Shown here: positions 46,465 through 55,631 of the stretch, piece by piece
Position numbering within the stretch: position 1 is the stretch's first letter
Layout: the number at the start of each line of letters is the position of its first letter
Assembly: GCA_034189125.1 (NCBI GenBank)
Contig: JAXHVB010000109.1
Coordinates: 1 to 60,924 of the forward strand
Direction of reading: 5' to 3'
DNA length: 60,924 nucleotides
Origin: UBA5862 sp002408105
GTDB lineage: Bacteria; Pseudomonadota; Gammaproteobacteria; Pseudomonadales; UBA5862
The notes under the pieces: generated by a model
What the model was told of the DNA's origin: nothing
Database searches by the model: none
The model's input: the letters and a program-made list of their open reading frames with translations, nothing else
Translations under genes and position numbers: made by a program

Positions 46465-48309
46465 ATGTCCAACATCCAGCGACTGCTCCGCGGGACCCTC
46501 CTGACCCTTTTGTGTATGGTCCCTTTGGCCCATGCGGATGATCTGACCACCCCGCCCGACGTTCAAGCGCTGCAGGCCTTGGCCGGAGAGCCATCGCGGT
46601 TTCTGCCCGTTCACGAAGCCTTCCAGGCGCGGCTTGTCCTGATCGAAGGCGCCCTGCGCATCGACTGGACCATCGCGCCAGGCTACTACCTCTATAAAGA
46701 CCGCCTCACCATTGAGCCAGTGAGCCCACCGGACATGCAGCTCGGCGTGCCCGCCTTTCCAGGCGCCCGCACCAAGGATGACCCGTACTTTGGAGCTGTC
46801 GAGGTCTTCGAGAGCGACTTCTCCATCGACATCCCGGTCCAAGGGGCGGGCATTGATGGCGCTGCGCTCGCGGTCGAGTTCCAGGGCTGCGCCAGCGCCG
46901 GGCTCTGTTACCCACCCACCAGGGTCCAGCTTGCTGCTGGAAAGACACCACCCCCTGTCGCAGAAAACGCTGCGACCCCGCTCAGGCCTGCCGGCGCCAG
47001 CGGGCGCATGGCCCAAACTCTCGACAATCAACCCCTGTTGGCCGCTCTGGCGGTGTTTTTGATCGCTGGCTTAGGGCTCGGGTTCACGCCCTGCGTACTG
47101 CCCATGGTGCCCATCCTCAGCAGCATTGTGCTCGGAGCAGGCACCGCGCCGGGTCGACCACGCGCCTGGGCACTCGCGGGCGCCTATGTGCTGTCGATGT
47201 CCGCCGCACTCGCACTGATGGGCCTGCTGATGGCGCTGTTCGGTGCGAGCCTGAACCTTCAGGCCAGACTTCAATCGCCTTGGTTTCTCGTTCCTTTCGC
47301 CGCGCTCTTTGTGGTGTTCGCAGCCTCACTGTTCGGCCTGTTCGAGTTGCAGATGCCAGCGGCGTGGCGCCACCGGGTGGATGGATGGAGTCGCCAGCAG
47401 CGCGGCGGCAGCCTCGCCGGGGCAGCCGCCATGGGGGTGCTCTCCACCCTGGTGGTCTCGCCTTGCGTTTCCGCCCCCTTGGCCGGCGCCTTGATTTACA
47501 TCAGCCAGAGTCAGGATGCGCTACTTGGCAGTGCGGCCCTGTTCGCACTGGGCCTCGGCATGGGTCTGCCGCTGTTCCTGCTCGCCGGAGCCGGGGCCCA
47601 CTGGCTGCCCAAGGCGGGCGCTTGGATGGAATCGGTCAAGAACCTGTTCGGCCTGCTGCTGCTCGGGGTGGCGGTGTGGCTGCTGGAACGGCTGCTGCCT
47701 GGGCCCCTCGTCCTGCTGTTGTGGGCGGCGCTCTTGCTCGCCGCAGGCACACTGCTGGGCGCGCTCGACCTGACGGGTGGCAAAGCCGGCTGGTCGCGGC
47801 TTGGACAAACCATTGGCTTGGTGATGGTCGGCTACGGATTCGCGTTGATTCTTGGCGCCGCAGCGGGCGCCGACGACCCACTGCGGCCCCTGGGGAGCCT
47901 GACCACCGCAGCGGCAGCCGGTGGCATCGCGGCGGATCCAGCCAAGCGCCTTGGGTTTATCGATGTCTATGACGGACGCGGGCTGCACCGGCAGGTCGCG
48001 CTGGCCGCGTCCAGCGGCCGTTGGACTTTCGTCGACGTCTACGCTGACTGGTGCATTTCGTGCAAAGAACTGGAGCGACGCACGTTTCCAGCGGTCCAGG
48101 ACGCCCTGTCCGGCTTTCACCGCGTCCGCGCGGACGTCACGGCCTTCAACGGTCCCCAGCAGGCGATGCTGACTGACCTTGACGTCATCGGTCCCCCAAC
48201 GCTGATGTTCTTCGATCCGAGCGGAAAAGAACTGCGCGAAGCCCGCATTGTCGGCGAAATCAGTATTGACGCTCTGCGCTCCCATTTGCTCCGGCTGTCG
48301 GCCGGATAA
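46465..48309 (+). CDS. dsbD: Thiol:disulfide interchange protein
   Basis: 614 residues from the ATG at 46465 with a cleavable signal peptide (cut near AHA-DD). The three expected modules are present. The periplasmic alpha domain has CASAGLC, the eight-helix beta domain carries TPCVLPMVPI and SPCVSAPLAG, and the C-terminal gamma thioredoxin domain has DWCISCKELE. DsbD carries electrons from cytoplasmic thioredoxin to DsbC, DsbG and cytochrome c maturation. It precedes aroQ, as in Pseudomonas. The 238 nt before it show no clear promoter. Confidence 0.97.
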   Translation: MSNIQRLLRGTLLTLLCMVPLAHADDLTTPPDVQALQALAGEPSRFLPVHEAFQARLVLIEGALRIDWTIAPGYYLYKDRLTIEPVSPPDMQLGVPAFPGARTKDDPYFGAVEVFESDFSIDIPVQGAGIDGAALAVEFQGCASAGLCYPPTRVQLAAGKTPPPVAENAATPLRPAGASGRMAQTLDNQPLLAALAVFLIAGLGLGFTPCVLPMVPILSSIVLGAGTAPGRPRAWALAGAYVLSMSAALALMGLLMALFGASLNLQARLQSPWFLVPFAALFVVFAASLFGLFELQMPAAWRHRVDGWSRQQRGGSLAGAAAMGVLSTLVVSPCVSAPLAGALIYISQSQDALLGSAALFALGLGMGLPLFLLAGAGAHWLPKAGAWMESVKNLFGLLLLGVAVWLLERLLPGPLVLLLWAALLLAAGTLLGALDLTGGKAGWSRLGQTIGLVMVGYGFALILGAAAGADDPLRPLGSLTTAAAAGGIAADPAKRLGFIDVYDGRGLHRQVALAASSGRWTFVDVYADWCISCKELERRTFPAVQDALSGFHRVRADVTAFNGPQQAMLTDLDVIGPPTLMFFDPSGKELREARIVGEISIDALRSHLLRLSAG

Positions 48310-48455
48310 CGCCCCCGTCGGGTTGCTTTTCCCGGCCCCAGCCCCTAGAGTTGCAGCACTTTAAAAACCCGCAATCTCGTCACCATCTGACGAAAACGTC
48401 GCGGGAACGGTCGCCATCGTGACCGAATACCGAACCGCAGACGGGATTCGAACCC

Positions 48456-48902
48456 ATGGCACAGCTGCTGTTGCTCAATGGTCCAAACTTGAATTTGCTG
48501 GGGTCGCGTGAACCGCAGCACTACGGCCGCATCACCCTCGACACCCTGTGCGCTCAGTTGCAGCGCAGTGCACAAGCGCGCAGCCACGAGCTGGCCGCGT
48601 TTCAGTCCAACCACGAAGGCGCACTGATCGACCGCATTCATCAGGCCGGCCGAGAGGGCGTGGCATTCATTCTGATCAACCCCGCCGGCTACACCCACAC
48701 CAGCGTTGCGCTCCGCGACGCTCTGCTTGCAGTGGACATCCCGTTCATCGAGGTTCACCTCTCGAACGTACACGCACGCGAAGCCTTCCGCCGCCACTCA
48801 TACTTTTCCGACGTGGCTCACGGGGTGATCACCGGATTGGGACCGCGCGGGTACGAGGCCGCCTTGGCGGCCGCAATGGACGAACTTGAACGGTCGCCGT
48901 GA
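48456..48902 (+). CDS. aroQ: 3-dehydroquinate dehydratase, type II
   Basis: 148 residues. NGPNLNLLGSREP, SNHEGALID, INPAGYTHTSVALRD and HLSNVHAREAFR hold the catalytic Tyr/Arg loop, Asn and His residues. It dehydrates 3-dehydroquinate in the shikimate pathway. aroQ-accB-accC is a conserved order. The 146 nt before it show no clear promoter. Confidence 0.98.
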   Translation: MAQLLLLNGPNLNLLGSREPQHYGRITLDTLCAQLQRSAQARSHELAAFQSNHEGALIDRIHQAGREGVAFILINPAGYTHTSVALRDALLAVDIPFIEVHLSNVHAREAFRRHSYFSDVAHGVITGLGPRGYEAALAAAMDELERSP

Positions 48903-48964
48903 GCATCCACGGCCACCCCCTGCTGGACCACCATCCCACTGGTCATAAGTAAAAGAGAGACCGC

Positions 48965-49411
48965 ATGGACATTCGAAAAATCAAAAAACTCATCGAACTC
49001 GTCGAAGAGTCGGATGTAGAGGAGCTGGAAATCAAGGAAGGCGAAGAGTCGGTGCGCATCAGCCGCCGGTCACCAGCACCCGTGGCGGCGGCCCCGACTT
49101 GGCAGGCGCCACCACCACCTGCGCCGCCTGCCGCCTCAGCAGCCGTGGTCGAGACCGACGAACCGAAGGCGCCCGCTGGGCATGTCATCGCCTCACCCAT
49201 GGTGGGCACCTTTTATCGCGCCCCATCGCCCGGCTCCCCTGCATTCGTCCAGGTCGGCCAACAGGTGAAGGCAGGCGATGTCGTGTGCATCGTCGAAGCC
49301 ATGAAAATGATGAACCAGATCGAGTGCGACCGCTCCGGTGTGGTGGAGGCCATTTTGGTGGAAGACGGCGAACCGGTGGAGTTCGACCAACCGCTGATGA
49401 CCATCGTCTGA
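48965..49411 (+). CDS. accB: Biotin carboxyl carrier protein of acetyl-CoA carboxylase
   Basis: 148 residues. The N-terminus (MDIRKIKKLIELVEESDVEE) is family-typical, then an Ala/Pro-rich linker, then the biotinyl domain with GTFYRAPSPGSPAFV and the biotin-accepting Lys in EAMKMMNQ. Biotin is carboxylated by AccC and used by AccAD for malonyl-CoA. Confidence 0.99.
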   Translation: MDIRKIKKLIELVEESDVEELEIKEGEESVRISRRSPAPVAAAPTWQAPPPPAPPAASAAVVETDEPKAPAGHVIASPMVGTFYRAPSPGSPAFVQVGQQVKAGDVVCIVEAMKMMNQIECDRSGVVEAILVEDGEPVEFDQPLMTIV

Positions 49412-49434
49412 CCACCGACAGGAACCGACTGCTC

Positions 49435-50775
49435 ATGCTGGATAAGGTTGTTATTGCCAACCGGGGTGAAATCGCCCTGCGCATTTTGCGGGCGTGCAAA
49501 GAACTCGGCATCCGCACCGTGGCCGTGCATTCCACGGCCGACCGCGATCTGCTGCACGTGCGCCTCGCAGATGAAGCCGTGTGCATCGGGCCACCGAGCC
49601 CGACGGAAAGTTACCTCAACGGCCCCGCCATCATCAGTGCTGCGGAGGTCACCGACGCAAGCGGAATCCATCCTGGCTATGGCTTTCTTGCCGAGAACGC
49701 GGCCTTTGCCGAACAAGTGGAAAACAGCGGCTTTACCTTCATCGGCCCCTCCCCTGCGGTGATCCGCACCATGGGTGACAAGGTTGCCGCCATCCGTGAA
49801 ATGCAGGCAGCCGGCGTGCCCACGGTCCCGGGCTCCAACGGCCCGCTGAATGACGACAATGACCGCACTGCAGCGCTAGCGCGCGAAATCGGCTACCCCG
49901 TCATTATCAAGGCCGCGGCTGGGGGCGGCGGGCGGGGCATGCGTGTGGTCAAGAACGAGGCCGCGCTGTTGAACGCCGTCTATGTAACCCGGAGCGAGGC
50001 GCGGTCCGCGTTTGGCGACGAGCGTGTGTACTTGGAGAAGTTTCTGGAACACCCGCGCCACGTTGAGGTGCAGGTGCTCGGGGATGGCCGCGGAGCGGCA
50101 ATCCACCTGGGGGACCGCGACTGCTCACTGCAGCGCCGGCATCAAAAGGTTGTCGAGGAAGCACCGGCACCGGGCATCGACCCAGAAGCGAGGGCCAGAG
50201 TCGCTGCCAGCTGCGTGCGCGCCTGTGAGCAGATGCACTACCGTGGCGCCGGGACCTTCGAGTTCTTGTACGAGAACGGCGAGTTCTACTTCATTGAGAT
50301 GAACACCCGTGTGCAGGTGGAGCATCCGGTCACCGAAATGGTGACCGGAGTGGACATCGTGAAGGAGCAGTTGCGCATCGCTTCTGGCGAACCACTGTCC
50401 CTGACCCAGGCGGACATTGAGATCGAAGGCCATGCCATCGAGTGCCGCATCAATGCGGAAGACCCTGTGACCTTCATGCCGTCCCCCGGACTGGTCGAGA
50501 TGTTCCATGCCCCCGGCGGCAACGGCATCCGCGTCGATTCGCACCTGTATTCCGGTTACCGAATTCCACCCTACTACGACTCGCTGGTGGCCAAGGTGAT
50601 CGCCTTCGGCCCCGACCGTGACACGGCCCTGCGGCGCATGCGCGGCGCCTTGGACGAGGTGGTCATTCACGGCGTGCGCAGCAACGTGGCGCTGCACCAC
50701 CGCGCACTTGCCTGCAGCGAGTTTCAGCGCATGGAAATTGACATCCACTTTCTGGAAAAGCTGCTGGCTCAATAG
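49435..50775 (+). CDS. accC: Biotin carboxylase of acetyl-CoA carboxylase
   Basis: 446 residues from the ATG at 49435 (MLDKVVIANRGEIALR), with AGGAA upstream. ATP-grasp glycine loop KAAAGGGGRGM, RDCSLQRRHQKV and EMNTRVQVEHPVTE are present. It carboxylates the biotin on AccB, whose gene ends 23 nt upstream. Confidence 0.99.
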   Translation: MLDKVVIANRGEIALRILRACKELGIRTVAVHSTADRDLLHVRLADEAVCIGPPSPTESYLNGPAIISAAEVTDASGIHPGYGFLAENAAFAEQVENSGFTFIGPSPAVIRTMGDKVAAIREMQAAGVPTVPGSNGPLNDDNDRTAALAREIGYPVIIKAAAGGGGRGMRVVKNEAALLNAVYVTRSEARSAFGDERVYLEKFLEHPRHVEVQVLGDGRGAAIHLGDRDCSLQRRHQKVVEEAPAPGIDPEARARVAASCVRACEQMHYRGAGTFEFLYENGEFYFIEMNTRVQVEHPVTEMVTGVDIVKEQLRIASGEPLSLTQADIEIEGHAIECRINAEDPVTFMPSPGLVEMFHAPGGNGIRVDSHLYSGYRIPPYYDSLVAKVIAFGPDRDTALRRMRGALDEVVIHGVRSNVALHHRALACSEFQRMEIDIHFLEKLLAQ

Positions 50776-50790
50776 CAGGGAGGGCAGCGG

Positions 50791-51687
50791 GTGTCCTGGT
50801 GGCAACTGGAGGTTTCGTCCACGCCGGAACAGGCAGACGAATTGGAAACCGTTCTCATCGGCGCAGGCGCGGATGCCGTGACGGTCCTGAGCGCCGACAA
50901 CCAAGCGGTGTTCGAGCTTGCTCCGGGCGATGGCCCCATGCTGTGGCAGCGCAACCGCGTCGTCGGCCTGTTTGCAGAACACGCGATGTGCGAGGCCGCA
51001 GCCCTGCATGTGCGGGCGCAACTGGGGGGCTCCGACAGCCCGGCAATCACCTGTCGCCCCTTGGCCGAGCAAAACTGGGAACGCTCCTGGATGGACCAGT
51101 TCCGCGCGCAGCGGTTTGGCGATGCCCTGTGGGTGTGCCCCAGCTGGGACGTTGCAGCACCACAGGGCGCCACGGTACTGCACCTCGATCCGGGCCTCGC
51201 CTTCGGCACTGGCACACACGCGACCACTGCGCTCTGCCTGGAATGGCTGGAACGCCAGCGCCCAGCCGGCTCGGTGCTGGACTATGGCTGTGGCTCGGGC
51301 ATTCTCGCCATTGCAGCCCTGCTGCTCTCCGCCGAGTCTGGTTTGGCCGTCGACATCGACCCCCAAGCACTGCAAGCCACAGCGGACAACAGCGCACGAA
51401 ACCCGCGCGTCGAGGGTCGGCTGCGCACGGCCCTGGCAGAGGCTGTGGCTCCTTCACCAGCGTTCGATTTGGTCATGGCGAACATCCTCGCAGCGCCACT
51501 CATTGACCTGGCCTCGACCTTGGCGGGCTTCGCCCGGCCAGGCGCCGACCTGCTGCTGTCCGGCATTCTCGAACACCAAGCCCAGTCGGTGACCGCAGCC
51601 TACCGCCCCTGGTTTGACTGCGGCGCACCCGAGGTACGAGACGGCTGGGCTCTGATCCATGGGCGGCGCGGCGGCGGCGCGCTCTGA
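50791..51687 (+). CDS. prmA: Ribosomal protein L11 methyltransferase
   Basis: 298 residues from a GTG. The N-terminal substrate domain opens with WWQLEV, followed by WERSWMDQF. The class I SAM domain has LDPGLAFGTGTHATT and VLDYGCGSGILAIAA, and MANILAAPL completes the NxxxxP motif. It methylates L11 amino groups. It follows accC by 15 nt. Confidence 0.97.
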   Translation: MSWWQLEVSSTPEQADELETVLIGAGADAVTVLSADNQAVFELAPGDGPMLWQRNRVVGLFAEHAMCEAAALHVRAQLGGSDSPAITCRPLAEQNWERSWMDQFRAQRFGDALWVCPSWDVAAPQGATVLHLDPGLAFGTGTHATTALCLEWLERQRPAGSVLDYGCGSGILAIAALLLSAESGLAVDIDPQALQATADNSARNPRVEGRLRTALAEAVAPSPAFDLVMANILAAPLIDLASTLAGFARPGADLLLSGILEHQAQSVTAAYRPWFDCGAPEVRDGWALIHGRRGGGAL

Positions 51688-51699
51688 CAGGACACCCCG

Positions 51700-52500
51700 G
51701 TGGAAACGCGCTGCCCCGGCTGCCAAACACGCTACGAGGTCACCGAGTTACAGCTCAGCGCCGCCCTCGGACAGGTGCGCTGCGGCCTGTGCCACCGGGT
51801 TTTCAACGCCCGGCAGCAGTCGCCCGAACCCTGCACGGTGGCCGAGCCGGCAAACAACGATCAGCCCGGCGAGGGGAACATGAAGCCCGCACCCTTGCAG
51901 ACCCCTGTCAGCCGGCGTGCGCGCGCCATGGCGCTGCCCGCAACGCCGGAGCAACGGCAACACTGGGAAGCCTTAAGTCGCCTCGACCTGGAACCCGATG
52001 GTCCGAGCGCCAAACCGACGCCAAGCAAACGGGTCCTTGTGCTCTGCGCACTGGCTACCCTGACCCTTGGTGCACAATGGGGCTACTTTGAGCGAAACTG
52101 GTTGCTCTCTCACCCGCACACCCGTCCCGGACTCGAAGCCCTCAGCACCTGGCTGGGACAGGACCTTCCGAGCCCTGTTGCAATGGAGTTTGTTGAAGTG
52201 GTGCGCCTGGCCACCAGCATCATCCAAGCAGGCCGCGGAGTCGCCCTCGACCTGGTCCTCTTGAACCGAGCCGCGACCCCGCAACCTTACCCGGCACTGC
52301 TGGTGCAGTACCTGGATGCTGAGCAGCAGGCCACAGCCGCCCGCACCCTGCCACCGCAGCGTTATGTGCGGGGCGAGCTGAGCGTCAGCGCCGGAATCCC
52401 TCCGCAAACCGCCGTACACGTGCACCTCGAACTTGCACCGCCGGCAGCCGACGCGCCCGCCCGAGTTTCTCTGGGTTTACTTCAACCGGCCTCCCCATGA
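51700..52500 (+). CDS. Zinc-ribbon, DUF3426 domain membrane protein
   Basis: 266 residues from a GTG. An N-terminal zinc ribbon (CPGC, then CGLC) is the MJ0042-type finger. A hydrophilic linker, one membrane segment (VLVLCALATLTLGAQWGYF) and a periplasmic C-terminal DUF3426 domain follow. Function unknown. The gene sits between prmA and dusB as in Pseudomonas. Its stop overlaps the dusB ATG (ATGA). Confidence 0.88.
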   Translation: METRCPGCQTRYEVTELQLSAALGQVRCGLCHRVFNARQQSPEPCTVAEPANNDQPGEGNMKPAPLQTPVSRRARAMALPATPEQRQHWEALSRLDLEPDGPSAKPTPSKRVLVLCALATLTLGAQWGYFERNWLLSHPHTRPGLEALSTWLGQDLPSPVAMEFVEVVRLATSIIQAGRGVALDLVLLNRAATPQPYPALLVQYLDAEQQATAARTLPPQRYVRGELSVSAGIPPQTAVHVHLELAPPAADAPARVSLGLLQPASP

Positions 52501-53525
52501 TTGCACGCTCCGACCCTTTACCCACAATGCGCTCTGAGGGGATCCGCATCGCCGACCTGGTGTTGCCTGGCCGCGCCTTGCTCGCGCCGATGGCCGGTGT
52601 CAGCGATGCCCCCTTCCGTGAATTGTGCACCCACTACGGAGCAGCGCTCGCCACCTCCGAGATGTTCACCAGCGACCCTCGATTGCAGTCGAGTGAAATT
52701 GCGCAGCGGCGTCTGCGCTCTGAACATTCCAACGGACTGAAATCCATTCAGATCGTAGGTGCAGACGCTGGGCAGATGGCTGAAGCAGCCCGCGTTGCCG
52801 TCTCCGCCGGCGCCCAACTCGTCGACATCAACATGGGATGCCCCGCCAAAAAGGTGTGCGCCCAAGCCGCCGGTTCCGCGCTGCTGCGCGACGAACGACT
52901 GGTGGCGGAAATCCTGCAAGCGGTCACTGCTGCGGTGCCTGTGCCAGTCACCCTGAAAATGCGCACGGGCTGGTGTCCAGCCAGCCGCAATGGAGTCACC
53001 ATTGCCAGACTGGCCGAGGACATCGGCATTCGGGCCCTGGCGGTGCACGGGCGCACCCGTGCGTGTAAGTACGGTGGCACTGCGGAATACGACACCATCG
53101 CCGCAATCAAGGCTGCCGTTCGGATTCCGGTGATTGCCAACGGCGACATCGACGGGCCGGAAAAGGCATGCCAGGTCTTGAACCACACTGGGGCAGATGG
53201 GGTCATGATCGGCCGAGCGGCACAAGGGCGCCCTTGGATCTTTGCCGAGATCAACGCGGCACTCACCAATCAATGCGCGCCGCCACCGCCACCGCCACCA
53301 GTGCTCGCAATGCTGATCGAACAACACCTGGTCGCGCTCGAACACCTGTACGGCACGCAGGCTGTGCGGATCGCTCGGAAGCACGTACACTCCTACCTTG
53401 ACCCATTCGAAAAGTGGCGCGAACACAAGGGCGATTTCAATCGCCTGGATTCGACGGCGGCGCAGTGCTCGACAGTGGGCCAATTCCTCAACGCATTACC
53501 GCTCGCGCGAGGAACAGCGGCATGA
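52497..53525 (+). CDS. dusB: tRNA-dihydrouridine synthase B
   Basis: 342 residues. LLAPMAGVSDAPFREL, DINMGCPAKKVC (catalytic Cys), VHGRTR and ANGDI with GRAAQGRPWIF supply FMN and catalytic sites of a Dus enzyme. A run of seven prolines near residue 265 (QCAPPPPPPPVLA) interrupts the helical domain and is unusual. dusB-fis is a conserved operon; the stop overlaps fis (ATGA). Confidence 0.96.
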   Translation: MIARSDPLPTMRSEGIRIADLVLPGRALLAPMAGVSDAPFRELCTHYGAALATSEMFTSDPRLQSSEIAQRRLRSEHSNGLKSIQIVGADAGQMAEAARVAVSAGAQLVDINMGCPAKKVCAQAAGSALLRDERLVAEILQAVTAAVPVPVTLKMRTGWCPASRNGVTIARLAEDIGIRALAVHGRTRACKYGGTAEYDTIAAIKAAVRIPVIANGDIDGPEKACQVLNHTGADGVMIGRAAQGRPWIFAEINAALTNQCAPPPPPPPVLAMLIEQHLVALEHLYGTQAVRIARKHVHSYLDPFEKWREHKGDFNRLDSTAAQCSTVGQFLNALPLARGTAA

Positions 53526-53833
53526 ACGACGAAACGGACATCACCCTGGACAGCGTCCGATCCACGTCAAACCAGGATCGAGACTTGCCCTTGGACCTAA
53601 AAGACGCCCAGTCGTTAAGAGACAGCGTCGAAATCGCAATGACCAACTACTTCAACCACCTGGACGGACACCATGTCACAGACGTCTACGACATGGTGCT
53701 TTCGGAAGTCGAGGCCCCCCTGCTGGAAGTGGTCATGCGGTACACACGCAACAACCAAACCCGGGCAGCAGAAGTGCTGGGGCTCAACCGCGGCACCCTG
53801 CGCAAGAAGATGAAACGCTACGGGCTGCTGTAG
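53522..53833 (+). CDS. fis: DNA-binding protein Fis
   Basis: 103 residues. The C-terminal helix-turn-helix reads QTRAAEVLGLNRGTLRKKMK, and VEAPLLEVVMRYTRNN is the dimer helix. The N-terminus is longer and more acidic than in E. coli. Fis bends DNA and activates rRNA promoters; its tight coupling to dusB matches other gammaproteobacteria. Confidence 0.97.
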   Translation: MNDETDITLDSVRSTSNQDRDLPLDLKDAQSLRDSVEIAMTNYFNHLDGHHVTDVYDMVLSEVEAPLLEVVMRYTRNNQTRAAEVLGLNRGTLRKKMKRYGLL

Positions 53834-53997
53834 CAGTCTGCTCCACCACCCCCCCGACCCAAGACCGCCAAGGTTCCGGTATACTTGCGCCCCTCGCTGG
53901 CGGGGCAGCAGTGCCGTCCTGGTGGTGTCTTCGCCTCCAATCCACCGCACCCCGTGTCGTTCGCCCGCGCTTCGCGCCCTCTGATTGTCTGGTGCCC

Positions 53998-55590
53998 ATG
54001 AATTCATTGCCCCCCGCCACCCGCATCCGCCGCGCGCTGCTCAGCGTGTCCGACAAAACCGGCCTCATTGAGTTTGCGCGTTGTCTCGAGCGCCACGGGG
54101 TGGAACTGCTCTCCACAGGTGGGACCCACAAGCTGCTGGCAGATGCCGGCTTGCCAGTCATCGAGGTCGCCGAATACACCGGGTTTCCGGAGATCATGGG
54201 CGGGCGGGTCAAAACCCTGCACCCAAGGGTGCATGGGGGCATCCTTGCCCGCCGCGGCCAGGACGACGGGGTCGCCCGAGAGCACGGCATCGAATTGATC
54301 GACCTGGTGGTGGTCAACCTGTACCCGTTCGCCGACACCGTCGCGAAGCCCGGCTGTACGCTCGAAGAGGCCATTGAGCAAATCGACATCGGGGGGCCGA
54401 CGATGATTCGCGCGGCCGCCAAGAATCACCGGGACGTCACCGTGGTGGTCAACCCAGGGGCATACGCTGCCCTGGCTGACGAGCTCGACGCGTCCGGCGC
54501 CCGGATCGAGGCAGCCACCCGCGCTCGCCTGGCCCGGGAAGCCTTTGCCCACACGGCCCAGTACGACAGCGCCATTGCCGCCTACCTTGCTGAACCCGAA
54601 CCCCAATCCGAACAGACGCCGGACGCAAGTTCCTTTCCAGGCGTCTTACAACTGCGGTTCGATAAGATCGAAGACATGCGCTATGGCGAAAACCCCCACC
54701 AGCGGGCAGCTTTCTACCGGGAGCCCAACGGCCAGGAACCCAGCCTTGCCACCGCAACCAAGCTTCAAGGCAAGGCCCTATCGTTCAACAATGTCGCCGA
54801 CGGCGACGCCGCCCTTGGCTGTGTGAACGCATTCGAATCACCGGCCTGTGTCATCGTCAAGCACGCCAACCCGTGCGGCGTCGCCACTGCGCCCGACATC
54901 GCCGAAGCATATGAATCGGCTTACGCCACTGATCCCACATCGGCCTTTGGTGGCATCATTGCATTCAACCGTCCGCTTGATGGTGAGACGGCCCAGGCCA
55001 TCGTCGACCGACAGTTCGTTGAGGTCCTGATTGCGCCACAGGTCACACCCGAGGCCGCCAGGGTCCTGGCCGACAAACCCAACCTGCGCGTGTTGGCAAC
55101 CGGACACTGCAACGCACCCTCGCCAAGCTGGGACTACAAGCGAGTCGCTGGCGGCCTGTTGGTGCAAGACCTTGACCTTGGGTCCATCGGCCCTGCGGAC
55201 TTGCGCACGGTCACGGACCGCGCACCATCCGAAGCCGAGCTAGCCGATTTGCTGTTTGCCTGGACCGTGGCCAAATGGGTCAAATCCAATGCCATTGTCT
55301 ACACCCGGGGCCTACGCACCATTGGGATTGGAGCAGGCCAGATGAGCCGCCTGTACAGCGCGCGCATCGCCAACATCAAAGCAACCGACGAGGGACTGGA
55401 AGTCGCGGGCGCCGTGATGGCGTCCGATGCGTTCTTTCCGTTCCGAGATGGCATCGATGCCGCCGCCGAAGCTGGCATCCACGCGGTGATCCAGCCCGGA
55501 GGTTCGGTGCGGGATGCCGAGGTCATCCAGGCAGCCAATGAAGCCGGGATGGCCATGGTCTTTACCGGCATGCGCCACTTTCGCCACTGA
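53998..55590 (+). CDS. purH: AICAR formyltransferase / IMP cyclohydrolase
   Basis: 530 residues from the ATG at 53998. The N-terminal cyclohydrolase domain contains SVSDKTGLIEFAR, LLSTGGTHKLL and GRVKTLHPRVHGG. The transformylase domain has RYGENPHQ, the catalytic KHANPCG and AFGGIIAFNR. It performs the last two steps of IMP synthesis. A TATACT at 53880-53885 may be its -10 box, though the -35 is poor. Confidence 0.98.
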   Translation: MNSLPPATRIRRALLSVSDKTGLIEFARCLERHGVELLSTGGTHKLLADAGLPVIEVAEYTGFPEIMGGRVKTLHPRVHGGILARRGQDDGVAREHGIELIDLVVVNLYPFADTVAKPGCTLEEAIEQIDIGGPTMIRAAAKNHRDVTVVVNPGAYAALADELDASGARIEAATRARLAREAFAHTAQYDSAIAAYLAEPEPQSEQTPDASSFPGVLQLRFDKIEDMRYGENPHQRAAFYREPNGQEPSLATATKLQGKALSFNNVADGDAALGCVNAFESPACVIVKHANPCGVATAPDIAEAYESAYATDPTSAFGGIIAFNRPLDGETAQAIVDRQFVEVLIAPQVTPEAARVLADKPNLRVLATGHCNAPSPSWDYKRVAGGLLVQDLDLGSIGPADLRTVTDRAPSEAELADLLFAWTVAKWVKSNAIVYTRGLRTIGIGAGQMSRLYSARIANIKATDEGLEVAGAVMASDAFFPFRDGIDAAAEAGIHAVIQPGGSVRDAEVIQAANEAGMAMVFTGMRHFRH

Positions 55591-55631
55591 CGGCCAGGCG
55601 ATAGAAACACCAACAGCGAGGAGTCCAATCG

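Noticed and set aside
50125..51375. 416-codon frame antisense to accC and prmA
   Set aside because: Spans two certain genes and shows only compositional openness.
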